From: Chitinophagaceae bacterium
GTDB lineage: Bacteria > Bacteroidota > Bacteroidia > Chitinophagales > Chitinophagaceae
Length of the DNA: 43,170 nt
Assembly (NCBI GenBank): GCA_947476485.1
Contig: CANJQU010000026.1
Span: 1 to 43,170 of the forward strand
Direction: 5' to 3'
The position numbers were made by a program, and so were the translations under genes. This document shows positions 1 through 9,204 of the stretch, one piece after another; the first letter of the stretch is position 1, and each line of letters starts with the position of its first letter. The notes under the pieces are model-generated. The model had not been told where the DNA came from. It worked only from the letters and a program-made list of their open reading frames with translations, and did not search any database.

Positions 1-425
1 AGTTTATTTTTGTGAAGGTAAAAACGGCTTATCTCCAGCCGGCTCTTCCTGTCGTCATACCAGACGCTGTCTTTGTTTGCTATCGCTTTTTCTTCAGTAT
101 AAGACTGCGGGCGGTTGTAAATAAAGTTCTGTTCCATCACAAATATGAGCATACCATCGTCAAAGTAGTATTCGTCAAATACCCTGTTTGTATCAGTATA
201 ATGCTCAGCAATGATCTTCCTCACTTCTTCATCCCTGTAATAGCCTGTAATAGCACCCAGGGCGCGGGATCCGATATCATCAACCCGCTTGGACGTATAG
301 TCTTTAAGCTGTTTGTTTATTTTTTCGCAGTTTTCGGTTGCATCTTTTACAACGTCTTCCGTTTTTTTCTTGCAGGAGAAAAAACATACGGCAAATAAAA
401 GAATGAAAGAAAAGGATTTGTTCAT
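1..425 (-). CDS. Putative lipoprotein, 3' end outside window
   Basis: The frame opens at ATG 425-423 on the minus strand and runs without a stop off the left edge (141 codons seen). The N-terminus is a short lipoprotein signal peptide ending in a lipobox (VCFFSC), followed by a Lys-rich stretch, so the mature protein should be a lipid-anchored envelope protein. The remainder is hydrophilic and rich in Tyr, Asp and Glu (for example DEYYFDDGM), with no domain I recognise. The plus-strand open frame over the same bases lacks any protein-like features. A good Bacteroidota -7 box lies about 25 bases upstream of the start. Function unknown; that it is a lipoprotein gene is fairly sure. Confidence 0.7.
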   Translation of the reverse strand, partial: MNKSFSFILLFAVCFFSCKKKTEDVVKDATENCEKINKQLKDYTSKRVDDIGSRALGAITGYYRDEEVRKIIAEHYTDTNRVFDEYYFDDGMLIFVMEQNFIYNRPQSYTEEKAIANKDSVWYDDRKSRLEISRFYLHKNK

Positions 426-449
426 TGGCAGACTTCAAATAAAGTAACG

Positions 450-457
450 CAAAATTA
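450..457 (-). promoter_or_regulatory. -7 box for the left-edge lipoprotein gene
   Basis: On the minus strand these bases read TAATTTTG, a perfect match to the Bacteroidota -7 consensus TAnnTTTG, 25 bases before the start codon. No clear -33 TTG lies at the usual spacing, so the call rests on the -7 box only. Confidence 0.35.
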
Positions 458-521
458 AAGGTATTGTGTGAATGTATGCCCGATAAGTAGGTATTTGCAG
501 AATACCGATAGTTAAGTTCCG

Positions 522-2138
522 TTACGGCATCGCCGCTATCAGCCGTTTTGTATAGTCTTCTTTTGGGTGTTTCAGCACACTGGCGGCATCCCCGCTTTCA
601 ATTATTTTCCCTGCCTGCATGATCATTACCCGGTCGCTGAGATAGTAAACTACCGACAAGTCGTGCGAAATGAAGAGATAAGTAAGCCTGAATTCATGCT
701 GCAGGTCTTTGAGGAGATTTAGTATCTGTGCCTGAATGCTAACGTCAAGGGCAGATACGCTTTCATCGCAGATGAGCAGTTGCGGGCGCAAAGAAAGTGC
801 CCGGGCTATAACGATGCGCTGCCGCTGACCGCCAGAGAACTGGTGTGGATATTTACCGAACGCATCGGCTGGCAACTGTACCAGTCCCAGCAATCTTTTT
901 GCTTCTTTTTCCAGCTCACTGCGCGGTACGATGTTGTGGATCATCAGCGGCTCTGTGAGCATTTCGCCGATGGTCATTCGCGGGTTGAGAGAGGAATATG
1001 GGTCTTGGAAAACCATTTGTATCTGGCGGTGCATGCTGCGCCACTCGCGGGTGGACAGTGTAGCAAGGTCTGCACCATTGAAAAACATTTGCCCGGTGTT
1101 AACTGGCGCCAGCCCAGCCAGGGCCTTGCCAAGTGTGCTTTTTCCGCAGCCACTCTCTCCCGCCAGTCCCAGCACCTCGCCTTTGCGGAGGGTGAATGAA
1201 ACATCGTCAACAGCTTTAAAGTGCCCGGGCTGTTTCCCCGTTATGCCTGAACGGGCCGCGTACCACACACCAAGGTTTCTGACTTCGAGCAGAGGCGCGG
1301 AGTCTGCAGGAAGCGGGCCTGATTTTTGCGATTCGGGTATATAAATATCTGTGACTGAATGTCCGGTGAAGTCAGCAACCACGGGCAGCCGGTATCCTTT
1401 TTGCTCAGGGGATGGTTTGCAGGCCAGCAATGCCTTGGTATATGTGTGCAGCGGTTGCTTTAGTACCTGCTCCGCCGTGCCGTATTCTACTGCTTCGCCC
1501 TTGTACATTACCAGCACATCATCAGCAATACCTGCTGCCAGCGCGAGGTCGTGCGTGATAAATATCATTGCGGTCTGATGCTCCTGCTGCAGGTATTGCA
1601 TCAGCCTTACGATCTCCTGCTGCACGGTGGCATCGAGTGCGGTGGTAGGCTCATCAGCTATGAGCAGGGTGGGGTGGTTGCACATGGCCATTGCGATCAT
1701 CACCCGCTGTTTTTGTCCACCAGACAATTCATGAGGGTAACGGTCATACATTTTCTCAGGGTTTGGAAGTAAGACTTTTCCAAACCAGCTTATAGCGAGC
1801 GATTTGGCTGCTGCCGTGGCTATTTTCTGATGAACGAGTATAGCTTCCTGCACCTGCCTGCCAACTTTCATTACCGGGTTCAGAGAACTCATCGGCTCCT
1901 GGAAGACCATAGCTACGTCCTTACCGCGAATGAGTGGAATGAGCGGTTCGGACGTTTGAAGTTTTGCCTTTGGCGGCAGCAATCCCATCAGCGCGAGAGC
2001 CGTGAGCGATTTTCCGGAGCCGCTCTCACCAACGATCGCAAGGGTCTTACCCCGGCCGATGCTGAATGAAAGATCTTTCACCGCGGTAAACGGCTGTTCT
2101 CCGTCAAAAGAAATGGTCAATCCGCTAACTGATAGCAT
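522..2138 (-). CDS. Dipeptide/oligopeptide-type ABC transporter, fused two-ATPase protein
   Basis: This is a 538-aa cytoplasmic ATPase subunit with two complete nucleotide-binding domains in one chain, as in YejF/GsiA and fused DppD-DppF proteins. It would power uptake of peptides or similar solutes. Domain 1 has Walker A GESGSGKS (37-44), Q-loop Gln80, signature LSGGQ (138-142), Walker B LLIADEP (158-164) and switch His196. Domain 2 has Walker A GESGCGKS (327-334), signature FSGGQ (434-438), Walker B LLICDES (454-460) and His492. Each domain is followed by the oligopeptide-type C-terminal stretch (HTYTKALL and KEDYTKRL). Domain 1 is compact: only about 36 residues separate Walker A and the Q-loop. 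No permease or binding-protein gene is adjacent, so the substrate is open. Family assignment is very secure. Confidence 0.93.
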   Translation of the reverse strand: MLSVSGLTISFDGEQPFTAVKDLSFSIGRGKTLAIVGESGSGKSLTALALMGLLPPKAKLQTSEPLIPLIRGKDVAMVFQEPMSSLNPVMKVGRQVQEAILVHQKIATAAAKSLAISWFGKVLLPNPEKMYDRYPHELSGGQKQRVMIAMAMCNHPTLLIADEPTTALDATVQQEIVRLMQYLQQEHQTAMIFITHDLALAAGIADDVLVMYKGEAVEYGTAEQVLKQPLHTYTKALLACKPSPEQKGYRLPVVADFTGHSVTDIYIPESQKSGPLPADSAPLLEVRNLGVWYAARSGITGKQPGHFKAVDDVSFTLRKGEVLGLAGESGCGKSTLGKALAGLAPVNTGQMFFNGADLATLSTREWRSMHRQIQMVFQDPYSSLNPRMTIGEMLTEPLMIHNIVPRSELEKEAKRLLGLVQLPADAFGKYPHQFSGGQRQRIVIARALSLRPQLLICDESVSALDVSIQAQILNLLKDLQHEFRLTYLFISHDLSVVYYLSDRVMIMQAGKIIESGDAASVLKHPKEDYTKRLIAAMP

Positions 2139-2205
2139 TTTGGGAATTGGGAATCGTGGTTTGGTGTTTGGATTGGTTCTTTAGTTGCAACACGGTTTAT
2201 TGCGG

Positions 2206-2976
2206 TTAAAATCTGAGATGCTTTACCGTAAGTCTGTTATTAAGCAATTGTTTGAGTGAATCGATCCCGATACGCAAATGGGTCTCTACATAGTTTTTTG
2301 TAACATCGGAGTCGCTGGCGGCTGTTTTGACACCGTCTGGTATCATAGGTTGATCTGATACAAGCAGCAATGCCCCGGTCGGTATTTTATTGTAAAATCC
2401 AGTTGTGAAAATTGTTGCGGTTTCCATGTCGATGGCCATTGCCCTTATCTTGCGCAAATAGGATTTGAACGCATCATCATGCTCCCACACGCGACGATTA
2501 GTGGTGTACACAGTTCCGGTCCAGTAATCCAGTTTATATTCTCTTATAGTGGTAGAGATCGCTTTCTGCAAGGCGAAGGCAGGCAGTGCAGGCACCTCGG
2601 GCGGAAAATAATCGTTACTTGTTCCATCGCCCCTGATGGCGGCTATCGGCAATATAAGGTCACCAACTGTGTTCTTCTTTTTCAGGCCGCCACACTTGCC
2701 TAGAAACAGCACTGCCTTTGGTTTGATCGCTGACAACAGATCCATCATCGTGGCTGCGCCGGGGCTGCCCATACCGAAGTTAATAATGGTGATCGCCTCG
2801 GCAGTTGCACATTGCATGGGCTTATCCAGTCCAACTACAGGTACCTTGTGCATTTCCGCAAATTGTGTAACATAGCTGCCGAAATTGCACAATAATATAT
2901 ACTGCCCGAAATCTTTCAGGTTTTGACCGGTATATCGCGGCAGCCAGTTTTCTACTATCTCCTGCCTGTTTTTCAT
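2206..2976 (-). CDS. amn: AMP nucleosidase (short Bacteroidota form)
   Basis: This 256-aa enzyme would hydrolyse AMP to adenine and ribose 5-phosphate in the cytoplasm, feeding purine salvage. It belongs to the nucleoside phosphorylase (PNP/UDP) superfamily. Visible hallmarks are the Gly-rich phosphate-site segment NFGMGSPGAA (about 66-75), LFLGKCGGLK (about 91-100), and the ribose-binding Met-Glu in AIDMETATIF. E. coli Amn is about 484 aa with an extra N-terminal domain; this protein is the catalytic domain only, as is usual in Bacteroidota. It sits alone between the ABC ATPase and the SGNH lipoprotein gene, and no operon is obvious. A related nucleoside phosphorylase is the main alternative, but the overall sequence fits AMP nucleosidase well. 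Confidence 0.85.
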   Translation of the reverse strand: MKNRQEIVENWLPRYTGQNLKDFGQYILLCNFGSYVTQFAEMHKVPVVGLDKPMQCATAEAITIINFGMGSPGAATMMDLLSAIKPKAVLFLGKCGGLKKKNTVGDLILPIAAIRGDGTSNDYFPPEVPALPAFALQKAISTTIREYKLDYWTGTVYTTNRRVWEHDDAFKSYLRKIRAMAIDMETATIFTTGFYNKIPTGALLLVSDQPMIPDGVKTAASDSDVTKNYVETHLRIGIDSLKQLLNNRLTVKHLRF

Positions 2977-3072
2977 TACTTAAAGATACCGAAAAATGGA
3001 TAAATCACGCGATGTGCTGCACACGGTTCACCAGTGCTATCTCAACTTCACTGGGGTAAATACCGTAGCATA

Positions 3073-4098
3073 TCATCTCTGATAGGTATCCTTGTAGAAT
3101 TTTTCTTCGGTTGGTGAAGGTAAAAATGGTTTCTGTGACCTGGAGAAATGGTTTCTGTGGGTAAAGAAGAGATCTGTTATGTCTGCTCCGTTTGCTTCCA
3201 CGAAAACGATATCCGGCTCTGAAAATTTCGCTTTCTCATTCCACAGGCTCAGATAGTCTTCAATGGTCCACAAAATGATACCTGAGTTCATTATCTCAGC
3301 ATCAGGGAATGTTTTTTCCAGCATGCCGCTTATAGTAAATTCATTGTTCAGGAATGGGCAAAAGAATGCAGAGTCACCTATCAGCAGCACGTGTTTCTTC
3401 TTTTTTGGAAATTTCACGTCATGGTTCATCCGCAGACCTTGGGCGTTGGCTTTTACATGATATGGCATATCCTTGCCACCATCAAGGATCTCATCGGTAC
3501 TAGGCGCCAGATCTCCGAATGTTTCCGGCCGCTCAGAGTCTTTATACGTTACGTGGCTCTTTACGTCACTGTATTTCCGGATAAACACGGCAAGGTGGTC
3601 TGCCACAAACTTGGTGCCGGCCTTTGACAGGTGTCCGTCTTTAGGTACCTGTGTAACCACATGCGGGTCCTGCGATGCTATGAGTGGGGTAAAGTCAAAA
3701 CATTCAATACCTAACTCTGAGCAAACCGATTTGATGTATGGTATCCCATACCTGTTGCTGTTCTGTATGCCTTTGCCTACTTCAGGTGTCAGGATCACAA
3801 ATATCATCTTTGCACCGGTAGACTCTATCTGTTGTTTAAGCTGGGTAGCGTGGTCTTTGTAGCGCTTTTTCAACTCAGCGTACAAAGGGGTGCCATCTCC
3901 ATCATCCAGTATGCGCTCATCAGGCACCTTTGGGTATTGATGGTTCAGATCATCAATTTTCTTTTTGTCGGCCTCGCGCTGCTGCTCTGCCCGCGCTTCC
4001 TGCGGGCTCTGTTTCCGTGGCGCTTCTTCGCTAGTGCAACTGTTCAGGAAGGGTGTTGCCGCAATCAGGGCTCCGGCAATTATGTTTATAGCTTTCAT
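3073..4098 (-). CDS. SGNH/GDSL-like lipoprotein, partner of the adjacent MBOAT acyltransferase
   Basis: This is a 341-aa lipoprotein: signal peptide, lipobox LNSC, then a charged linker. Two SGNH-like pieces are visible. The first (about residues 75-180) ends in PKDGHLSKAG, which looks like the Asp-x-x-His catalytic block of SGNH enzymes. The second (about 230-310) carries LLIGDSAFF, which looks like the Ser block, and EANGAD, which resembles the Gly-x-Asn block. The order is therefore the reverse of a normal SGNH fold. It starts 4 bases after the MBOAT gene and is surely co-transcribed. By analogy with AlgI-AlgJ/X and DltB-DltD pairs, the MBOAT protein would pass acyl groups across the inner membrane and this protein would transfer them to an envelope glycan. 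The acceptor is unknown. Pairing and SGNH relationship are fairly sure; the reaction is inference. Confidence 0.7.
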   Translation of the reverse strand: MKAINIIAGALIAATPFLNSCTSEEAPRKQSPQEARAEQQREADKKKIDDLNHQYPKVPDERILDDGDGTPLYAELKKRYKDHATQLKQQIESTGAKMIFVILTPEVGKGIQNSNRYGIPYIKSVCSELGIECFDFTPLIASQDPHVVTQVPKDGHLSKAGTKFVADHLAVFIRKYSDVKSHVTYKDSERPETFGDLAPSTDEILDGGKDMPYHVKANAQGLRMNHDVKFPKKKKHVLLIGDSAFFCPFLNNEFTISGMLEKTFPDAEIMNSGIILWTIEDYLSLWNEKAKFSEPDIVFVEANGADITDLFFTHRNHFSRSQKPFLPSPTEEKFYKDTYQR

Positions 4099-4102
4099 CT
4101 GT

Positions 4103-5557
4103 CTAAAATTTGAAGTAGTAATATTCTGCGAAGTTTATTTTTTTGTAAAATTGATAAATGGCCGCGCACAGAAGTAAATATAAGCAGCTTTTAATTGCGA
4201 CGATTAATTGTTTTTTTGCGGCAGGCGGTATTTTTTCAGAGGTTATCCACTGGCGGATGTCCATAGTATAGCTGCCTTTTCTCTGTATCCATTCTACGAC
4301 AAAAAGCGGTATGCACCAGACTAAATACCTGGTCACATAGGATTCGGGGGTAGCGAACAAGCCAGGGGATGCTATGCTGTGCAATATGCTCAAAGCATCA
4401 GGTATGTTATCGGCCCTGAAAAAGGCCCATCCCAGCGCCAGGAAGAAAACAACAAAAAGCCAACTGAAGAAATTATATATGATGGAAGGTGTCCTTTCAG
4501 ACAGATGCCTGCGAAGTTCTACGGTAAGGTATTCATATACCATGACGATGCCATGCAGCATGCCCCAGGCTACAAATTGCCAGCCGGCGCCATGCCAGAA
4601 GCTGCTGATAAAAAAGGTAAGCAGCAGACTGGCAACGATGGCCCATTTTCGCCAGGAGCGCAAAGCATAGACCATTGGGTTAAAAATATAGCCATATAGC
4701 CAGTTGGTAAGCGAGATATGCCATCTGCGCCAGTATTCAGTGATGCTGGTGCTGTGGAATGGCACATTAAAGTTCTGCACAAGGTTGATGCCAAGCAGCC
4801 CGGCCACGCCCCTGGCCATACTTGAATAGCCGGAAAAATCGGCATAGAGCTGAACGCCAAACAACAACACACCAATGGCCAATGTGCTCCCATTGAGCTC
4901 CTTATGCTGTGAAAAGCAATAACTGACGGTCATAGAGATATTATCGGCAACAACCATTTTTTTGAACAGTCCCCACAGTATTTCGCCAATGGATTCGTCG
5001 ATGCCGGCATACGTAACTGTGGCGCGGCTCCTAAATTGAGGTAATACTGTGGCTGCAGACGGAATCGGGCCCGAAAGCAAGTGCGGAAAAAAACTGATGT
5101 AAGTGGCGTAAGTGAGCAGGTTTTTTTCGGCTGGTATCTTTTCCCAATAGACATCAATCATGTAACCAAGTATGGCAAATGTGTAAAAGCTGATACCGAC
5201 GGGTGCGAGGATATGCAGCGCTGTTGCCTCCCAGTGTTGCAGCCCGGTGATGTTGCTAAACAGCAGGTCGCTGTATTTTGTGTAGATCAATCCAGCGCTG
5301 ACGATACATATGCCTGTAATAAGCAGCGCCTTTCGTGGTTTAGGGTGCTCATTTTTTTCAATAAACCGGGAAAAGAGAAAACTTACAAGAATAAGTGCTG
5401 CGAGATATATAGGGAATGAGTAATGCAGGCGGGAGTAGAAATACATGCTTGCGCCGAGCAATACGAAATTCTGAAGCGGCCGCCACTTTGCCAAAAGCCA
5501 GTAAATAACAAGAACTATGGCAAAAAATATAGCAAACTCTTTTGTGTTGAATATCAT
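4103..5557 (-). CDS. MBOAT-family membrane O-acyltransferase (AlgI/DltB-like)
   Basis: This is a 484-aa polytopic inner-membrane protein of the membrane-bound O-acyltransferase family. Family hallmarks are the N-terminal IFNTKEFAIFF-type opening, the GISFYTFAILGYMIDVY segment, the LLSGPI block, the QLYADFSGYS block, EYWRRWHISLTNWLYGYIF, and the putative catalytic His in SSFWHGAGWQF. Length fits AlgI/PatA-like members. These proteins move acetyl or other acyl groups from a cytoplasmic donor towards extracytoplasmic polysaccharide. The SGNH lipoprotein gene follows 4 bases later and is the likely periplasmic transferase. There are no alginate or teichoic acid genes nearby, so the acceptor is unknown. 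Family assignment is very secure. Confidence 0.92.
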   Translation of the reverse strand: MIFNTKEFAIFFAIVLVIYWLLAKWRPLQNFVLLGASMYFYSRLHYSFPIYLAALILVSFLFSRFIEKNEHPKPRKALLITGICIVSAGLIYTKYSDLLFSNITGLQHWEATALHILAPVGISFYTFAILGYMIDVYWEKIPAEKNLLTYATYISFFPHLLSGPIPSAATVLPQFRSRATVTYAGIDESIGEILWGLFKKMVVADNISMTVSYCFSQHKELNGSTLAIGVLLFGVQLYADFSGYSSMARGVAGLLGINLVQNFNVPFHSTSITEYWRRWHISLTNWLYGYIFNPMVYALRSWRKWAIVASLLLTFFISSFWHGAGWQFVAWGMLHGIVMVYEYLTVELRRHLSERTPSIIYNFFSWLFVVFFLALGWAFFRADNIPDALSILHSIASPGLFATPESYVTRYLVWCIPLFVVEWIQRKGSYTMDIRQWITSEKIPPAAKKQLIVAIKSCLYLLLCAAIYQFYKKINFAEYYYFKF

Positions 5558-5593
5558 GCAGCGGGTTATGGCTACAATAATACAATAAATTAT

Positions 5594-5908
5594 TTATTGG
5601 TTTGTAGTGGTGAGATGACCGCCTATGTTAGCTGTTAGCCTGTGAGCGGTTCTTGAAAATGACCCGATCAGGTCTGTTTTTTGCAGCTTTTCTTTTAATG
5701 AGACTGCATATGACCTCATGGTTGCAGCATCTTCCCGCACGGTCAAGATCCCATCATGAAATATTTGTCCTAAATTATCAAATGATAATTTGACCAGGCT
5801 CACCGCTACCAGTATTGTTATAAACATATGATTGCACAGGGTATGGTCTATATTGAGAAAGAATTTTAAACTCTCAACTGCTAAATGTGCTACGTGCTTC
5901 CGGATCAT
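5594..5908 (-). CDS. Small hypothetical protein
   Basis: A 104-aa open frame upstream of and in line with the MBOAT gene (36-base gap). A moderately hydrophobic stretch (about residues 28-45, MFITILVAVSLVKLSF) could be one membrane segment, and the C-terminal half is amphipathic with a KEKLQK helix. I recognise no family. There is no competing better frame here and the position fits the first gene of the MBOAT operon, but coding status is not proven; the region could instead be an untranslated leader. Confidence 0.4.
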   Translation of the reverse strand: MIRKHVAHLAVESLKFFLNIDHTLCNHMFITILVAVSLVKLSFDNLGQIFHDGILTVREDAATMRSYAVSLKEKLQKTDLIGSFSRTAHRLTANIGGHLTTTNQ

Positions 5909-6060
5909 GGCCTCTTGTTTTTCGTGTTATTCTGGTCTTCTGATCAGTATTTTTAAAAAACCGTGCCACATGTAATAGAGTCTGAAGAATTGTGTGTTAC
6001 TAAATGTTTAGGTCCCCCGATCGGACTAATAGCTGTAATTTTGATGATGCATCAATTGCC

Positions 6061-6384
6061 ATGAAACTTAACTTAGTTATTATATTGTGTTTGTTGGCCG
6101 CCGCTTCATTTGCGCAAGGGGTGCGTATTCTGCCGGTGAGCGATACGATACATGCTGCAATTGCAAATGATTTTCGCTTAAAGCCTGCAACTCTGCGGTT
6201 AACAAATTTCAGGCTCAATGCTCCTTCCATTCCTGTAGACCTTTTTACACAACATCTTCCGTTCTTTTGCAGGCAGGAACTAAGGATGCAGCAGGCACAT
6301 TTTCCGGTAACCTTCAGGCTAGGCAGCGTGGAGCAATGCGATTATCTGGAAAAGAAAAAGTCAGAACTAAGATTAAAGGATTAA
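6061..6384 (+). CDS. Small exported protein of unknown function
   Basis: I chose ATG 6061 (107 aa) rather than the upstream ATG at 6004, because it directly begins a clean signal peptide ending in AAASFAQ, with likely cleavage before Gln. The mature part (about 90 residues) is basic and ends in FRLGSVEQCDYLEKKK, a tail pattern I associate with small conserved exported proteins of Chitinophagaceae. It contains two Cys, one in LPFFCRQELR and one in EQCDYLE. Its stop lies 6 bases from the stop of the convergent NHL-repeat gene. Function unknown. Confidence 0.65.
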   Translation: MKLNLVIILCLLAAASFAQGVRILPVSDTIHAAIANDFRLKPATLRLTNFRLNAPSIPVDLFTQHLPFFCRQELRMQQAHFPVTFRLGSVEQCDYLEKKKSELRLKD

Positions 6385-6390
6385 AAGATT

Positions 6391-9138
6391 TTAGGATTTC
6401 ACAAATTTTCTTACTTCTGTTCCGTTTTCTCCTCTGAACGTAATGTAGTATAACCCCGCAGCAAGCTTGCTTACGTTTACTTTTGTTTGGGCGCCCGGCA
6501 ATGGCTGCTGAAGCATCTGCTGGCCTATGCTGTTGGTGATGGTGAAGTTGGTGAATGCGTTTTGAGTTGTTTTAATCGTTAGTTCATCGGTGGTTGGGTT
6601 TGGGAATAGCTGCAGGCCGCTTGTAGCTGGTTTGCTTAATGTTGAAGTAACACAGCCTATGATGTTCTCTACTGTATTTGTCAAAACCACTGGGTTGATG
6701 TCAAAAAATATACCTGCACGGTTGGAAATTGTAGTGCCATCAGGCAGTCCATTTCTGGTTTTTATTTTGAACATAACCATTCCATAGCATTGGTCATGAT
6801 GAGAGCTATCAGGTAGCATGATATCAGGGAAATCGAATTTGGCTATATTAAATGTGCCACTTTTTAAAATGGCAGTATTCATATTTGAGGATGCGGTTAT
6901 TACTTCGAAAGTTGCCGGATCAAGATCGTTGCTTAAGCTGTCAAGTACATAAATGTTATGAGCTGTATCGTTACCTGTATTCTCAAACCCGATAGTATAA
7001 GTAAGTTCTATACCAGCTGAAATACATCCTTCAGGAACTACCTCAACATAGTTCGGGTCAAGGCTCGACTTAATAGTATCTTGGCGTGTCACGACATTAT
7101 TTGCAGGATTCAAGTCACTGCTAACAGGGCTAACGGAATTAACTGAATTTACAGTATCTCCTGGTAGGTAAGGGCTTGAAGATGTTGGTTTTGATAACGT
7201 ATAATGTATGTGTAACGGATTAGCGGTTACCGAAGATAAACTCGTAAAATTCCAAGAGATTGCACTGCCTGTGATAGTTGAAGGTGGTATGCTCGCACTA
7301 GAAAATACATACTTCGGGCTCATGTTTAATGTTATCATACCAGCCTCGGGTGTGCAATACGAATTGGTTACAATTATATCACCCTTCGCTGCAATTGGGG
7401 CAGCCCTAAATGTGGCATTGATAGAAAGATCGAATCCTGGTAACGTAGAGCAATTAAAAGCAAAGGTGCTTGATTTTTGACCATATAAGGACGCCTGAAG
7501 TGTGTCGGTAAGAATGCCTGTGGAAGGGCAACTAGTAATAAGGCCAGGGGCTGTTGAGATTATTTTCATTGTGTAAACATCGCCCGGAACACCAAATGCT
7601 GAATAGTAGAAACCACTCGTGGCTGAAACTGTATCTACAACCATTCCATTTGAATCTATTTCTGTTAATACCGGGTTCAAAATGAACGGCTCGTTGCTTT
7701 CTTTGGAGCAATCACCATTGACATCATAATAAAACTGTGACGTTAACGTTTTACAAAATTTATATTCATAAGGTGTCATAAAAGAATCGACAGCGATCAC
7801 CCCATCATATAATATGTGCTTTATGGAATAAGTGCCCGGAAGAGAATAATTATGAGTAACCAGCGCATATCCACCGCCAAAACCGTTTAAAACGGGAGTA
7901 GAGTCAGAATTTCCATCGCCATAAAAAGACGTTATGCTCAGTCCTGAGCGATAATGCAACGTCTGAAGATAAAAACGAGGACCCGAACATAAAACATCTA
8001 AATGCACTGAAAAACTATCGGACAAGGAACTAATCATTCCGGGGAAATAGTTCGTGATTTTTTTTATATAGTCGGAACCATCAGCAAAAATAATGTTACC
8101 CAATAAATCTATCAGCAAATAATCCCCAGCAAGCATTGCCGTTAGCGCAGGTGAGCCTTCAGCAGTACTAACACCACCACCAGCAATTGTTGTAATAATT
8201 CCCGTTGATGCATCTATTTTTCTGATTCTCTGATGACCGTGATCGCCGACTAAAATATTCCCGTTGCAATCAATGGCTAATCCCCGCGGATTTCCAAATC
8301 CCGAGGCTGTGGCAGGTACCCCATCTGTGAACGAACTAGTTCCGTCTCCGGCTATAGTAGTGATAATTCCAGACGCATCAATCTTACGAATATGAAATGA
8401 ACCATTATCGGTGAAAAATAGATTACCTGTGTTGTCAATTACCATTTGATACGGTGAATTGATCTGGGCATTTGTAGCGGGGCCTCCATCGCCAGAAAAA
8501 CCTACAGGTCCAGCGATTCCGGCAATTGTAGTAATAATTCCTGTTGCAGCATCGACCTTCCTTATTGTAGAGTTTATTCCTGTCCACGGTAATATGTACA
8601 GGTTATTTGACGCATCAACATAGACATTTATAGGGGGCTCTATAAGGGCAGCCGTGGCCTGACCACCGTCACCGGTAAAGCCTATAGTACCATTACCTGC
8701 CACCGTAATTATGATACCGGTTGCAGCGTCTATTCTTCTCACTCTACGATTTGATTGATCGGCAACGTAAACATTACCTGCTGCATCGCAAGCAATTCCT
8801 TGGGGTTGATTCAAAGTAGCACTAATTGCGGGCCCGCCGTCACCAGAGTAACCTGAGCTACCATTCCCGGCGATTGTGTTGATGACACCGGTTACTGCAT
8901 TTATTTTCCTAATGGTATGACTGCCAATATCAGATATATATATGTTATCTGCCGCATCCTGACAAACACCTTTAGCTTGATTTACGGCCGCAGCAGTCGC
9001 GGGGCCTCCGTCACCTGAATAGCCCACTGTGCCATTGCCGGCAATAGTATAAACAAAACTGCCAGTCTGCGCAAACGCGTCATAGTAAAACAAAGTAATT
9101 GCGATGGTCATAAAGATAAAAAGGGCGCTCTTTTTCAT
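6391..9138 (-). CDS. Secreted NHL-repeat beta-propeller protein with T9SS sorting domain
   Basis: A 915-aa protein with signal peptide (cleavage after DAFAQ). Residues of about 30-365 contain some six NHL/YVTN-like repeats of about 55 residues, each with GYSGDGGPAT, a NIYISD/NVYVAD strand and RKIDAATGIITTIAGNG. This indicates a beta-propeller, probably for protein or glycan binding. A middle region follows, then a DUF11-like beta domain (about 690-830, around LTYTIGFENTGNDTAHNIYVLD). The C-terminal 80 residues form a type A T9SS sorting domain: LFPNPTTDELTI, the SIGQQM turn, LAAGLYYITF and a basic end. It should be exported by T9SS and attached to the cell surface or released. The ligand cannot be told from sequence. 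It is transcribed alone. Confidence 0.88.
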   Translation of the reverse strand: MKKSALFIFMTIAITLFYYDAFAQTGSFVYTIAGNGTVGYSGDGGPATAAAVNQAKGVCQDAADNIYISDIGSHTIRKINAVTGVINTIAGNGSSGYSGDGGPAISATLNQPQGIACDAAGNVYVADQSNRRVRRIDAATGIIITVAGNGTIGFTGDGGQATAALIEPPINVYVDASNNLYILPWTGINSTIRKVDAATGIITTIAGIAGPVGFSGDGGPATNAQINSPYQMVIDNTGNLFFTDNGSFHIRKIDASGIITTIAGDGTSSFTDGVPATASGFGNPRGLAIDCNGNILVGDHGHQRIRKIDASTGIITTIAGGGVSTAEGSPALTAMLAGDYLLIDLLGNIIFADGSDYIKKITNYFPGMISSLSDSFSVHLDVLCSGPRFYLQTLHYRSGLSITSFYGDGNSDSTPVLNGFGGGYALVTHNYSLPGTYSIKHILYDGVIAVDSFMTPYEYKFCKTLTSQFYYDVNGDCSKESNEPFILNPVLTEIDSNGMVVDTVSATSGFYYSAFGVPGDVYTMKIISTAPGLITSCPSTGILTDTLQASLYGQKSSTFAFNCSTLPGFDLSINATFRAAPIAAKGDIIVTNSYCTPEAGMITLNMSPKYVFSSASIPPSTITGSAISWNFTSLSSVTANPLHIHYTLSKPTSSSPYLPGDTVNSVNSVSPVSSDLNPANNVVTRQDTIKSSLDPNYVEVVPEGCISAGIELTYTIGFENTGNDTAHNIYVLDSLSNDLDPATFEVITASSNMNTAILKSGTFNIAKFDFPDIMLPDSSHHDQCYGMVMFKIKTRNGLPDGTTISNRAGIFFDINPVVLTNTVENIIGCVTSTLSKPATSGLQLFPNPTTDELTIKTTQNAFTNFTITNSIGQQMLQQPLPGAQTKVNVSKLAAGLYYITFRGENGTEVRKFVKS

Positions 9139-9204
9139 AAAATTATCTTCAGTGTAAATGATCGAAAGTAATATGCTCAGTAAATGTACGCTGTCTTTTT
9201 ATCT

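Noticed and set aside
12-398. Plus-strand open frame at the left edge
   Set aside because: The opposite strand encodes a lipoprotein with signal peptide and lipobox; the plus frame has no coherent features.
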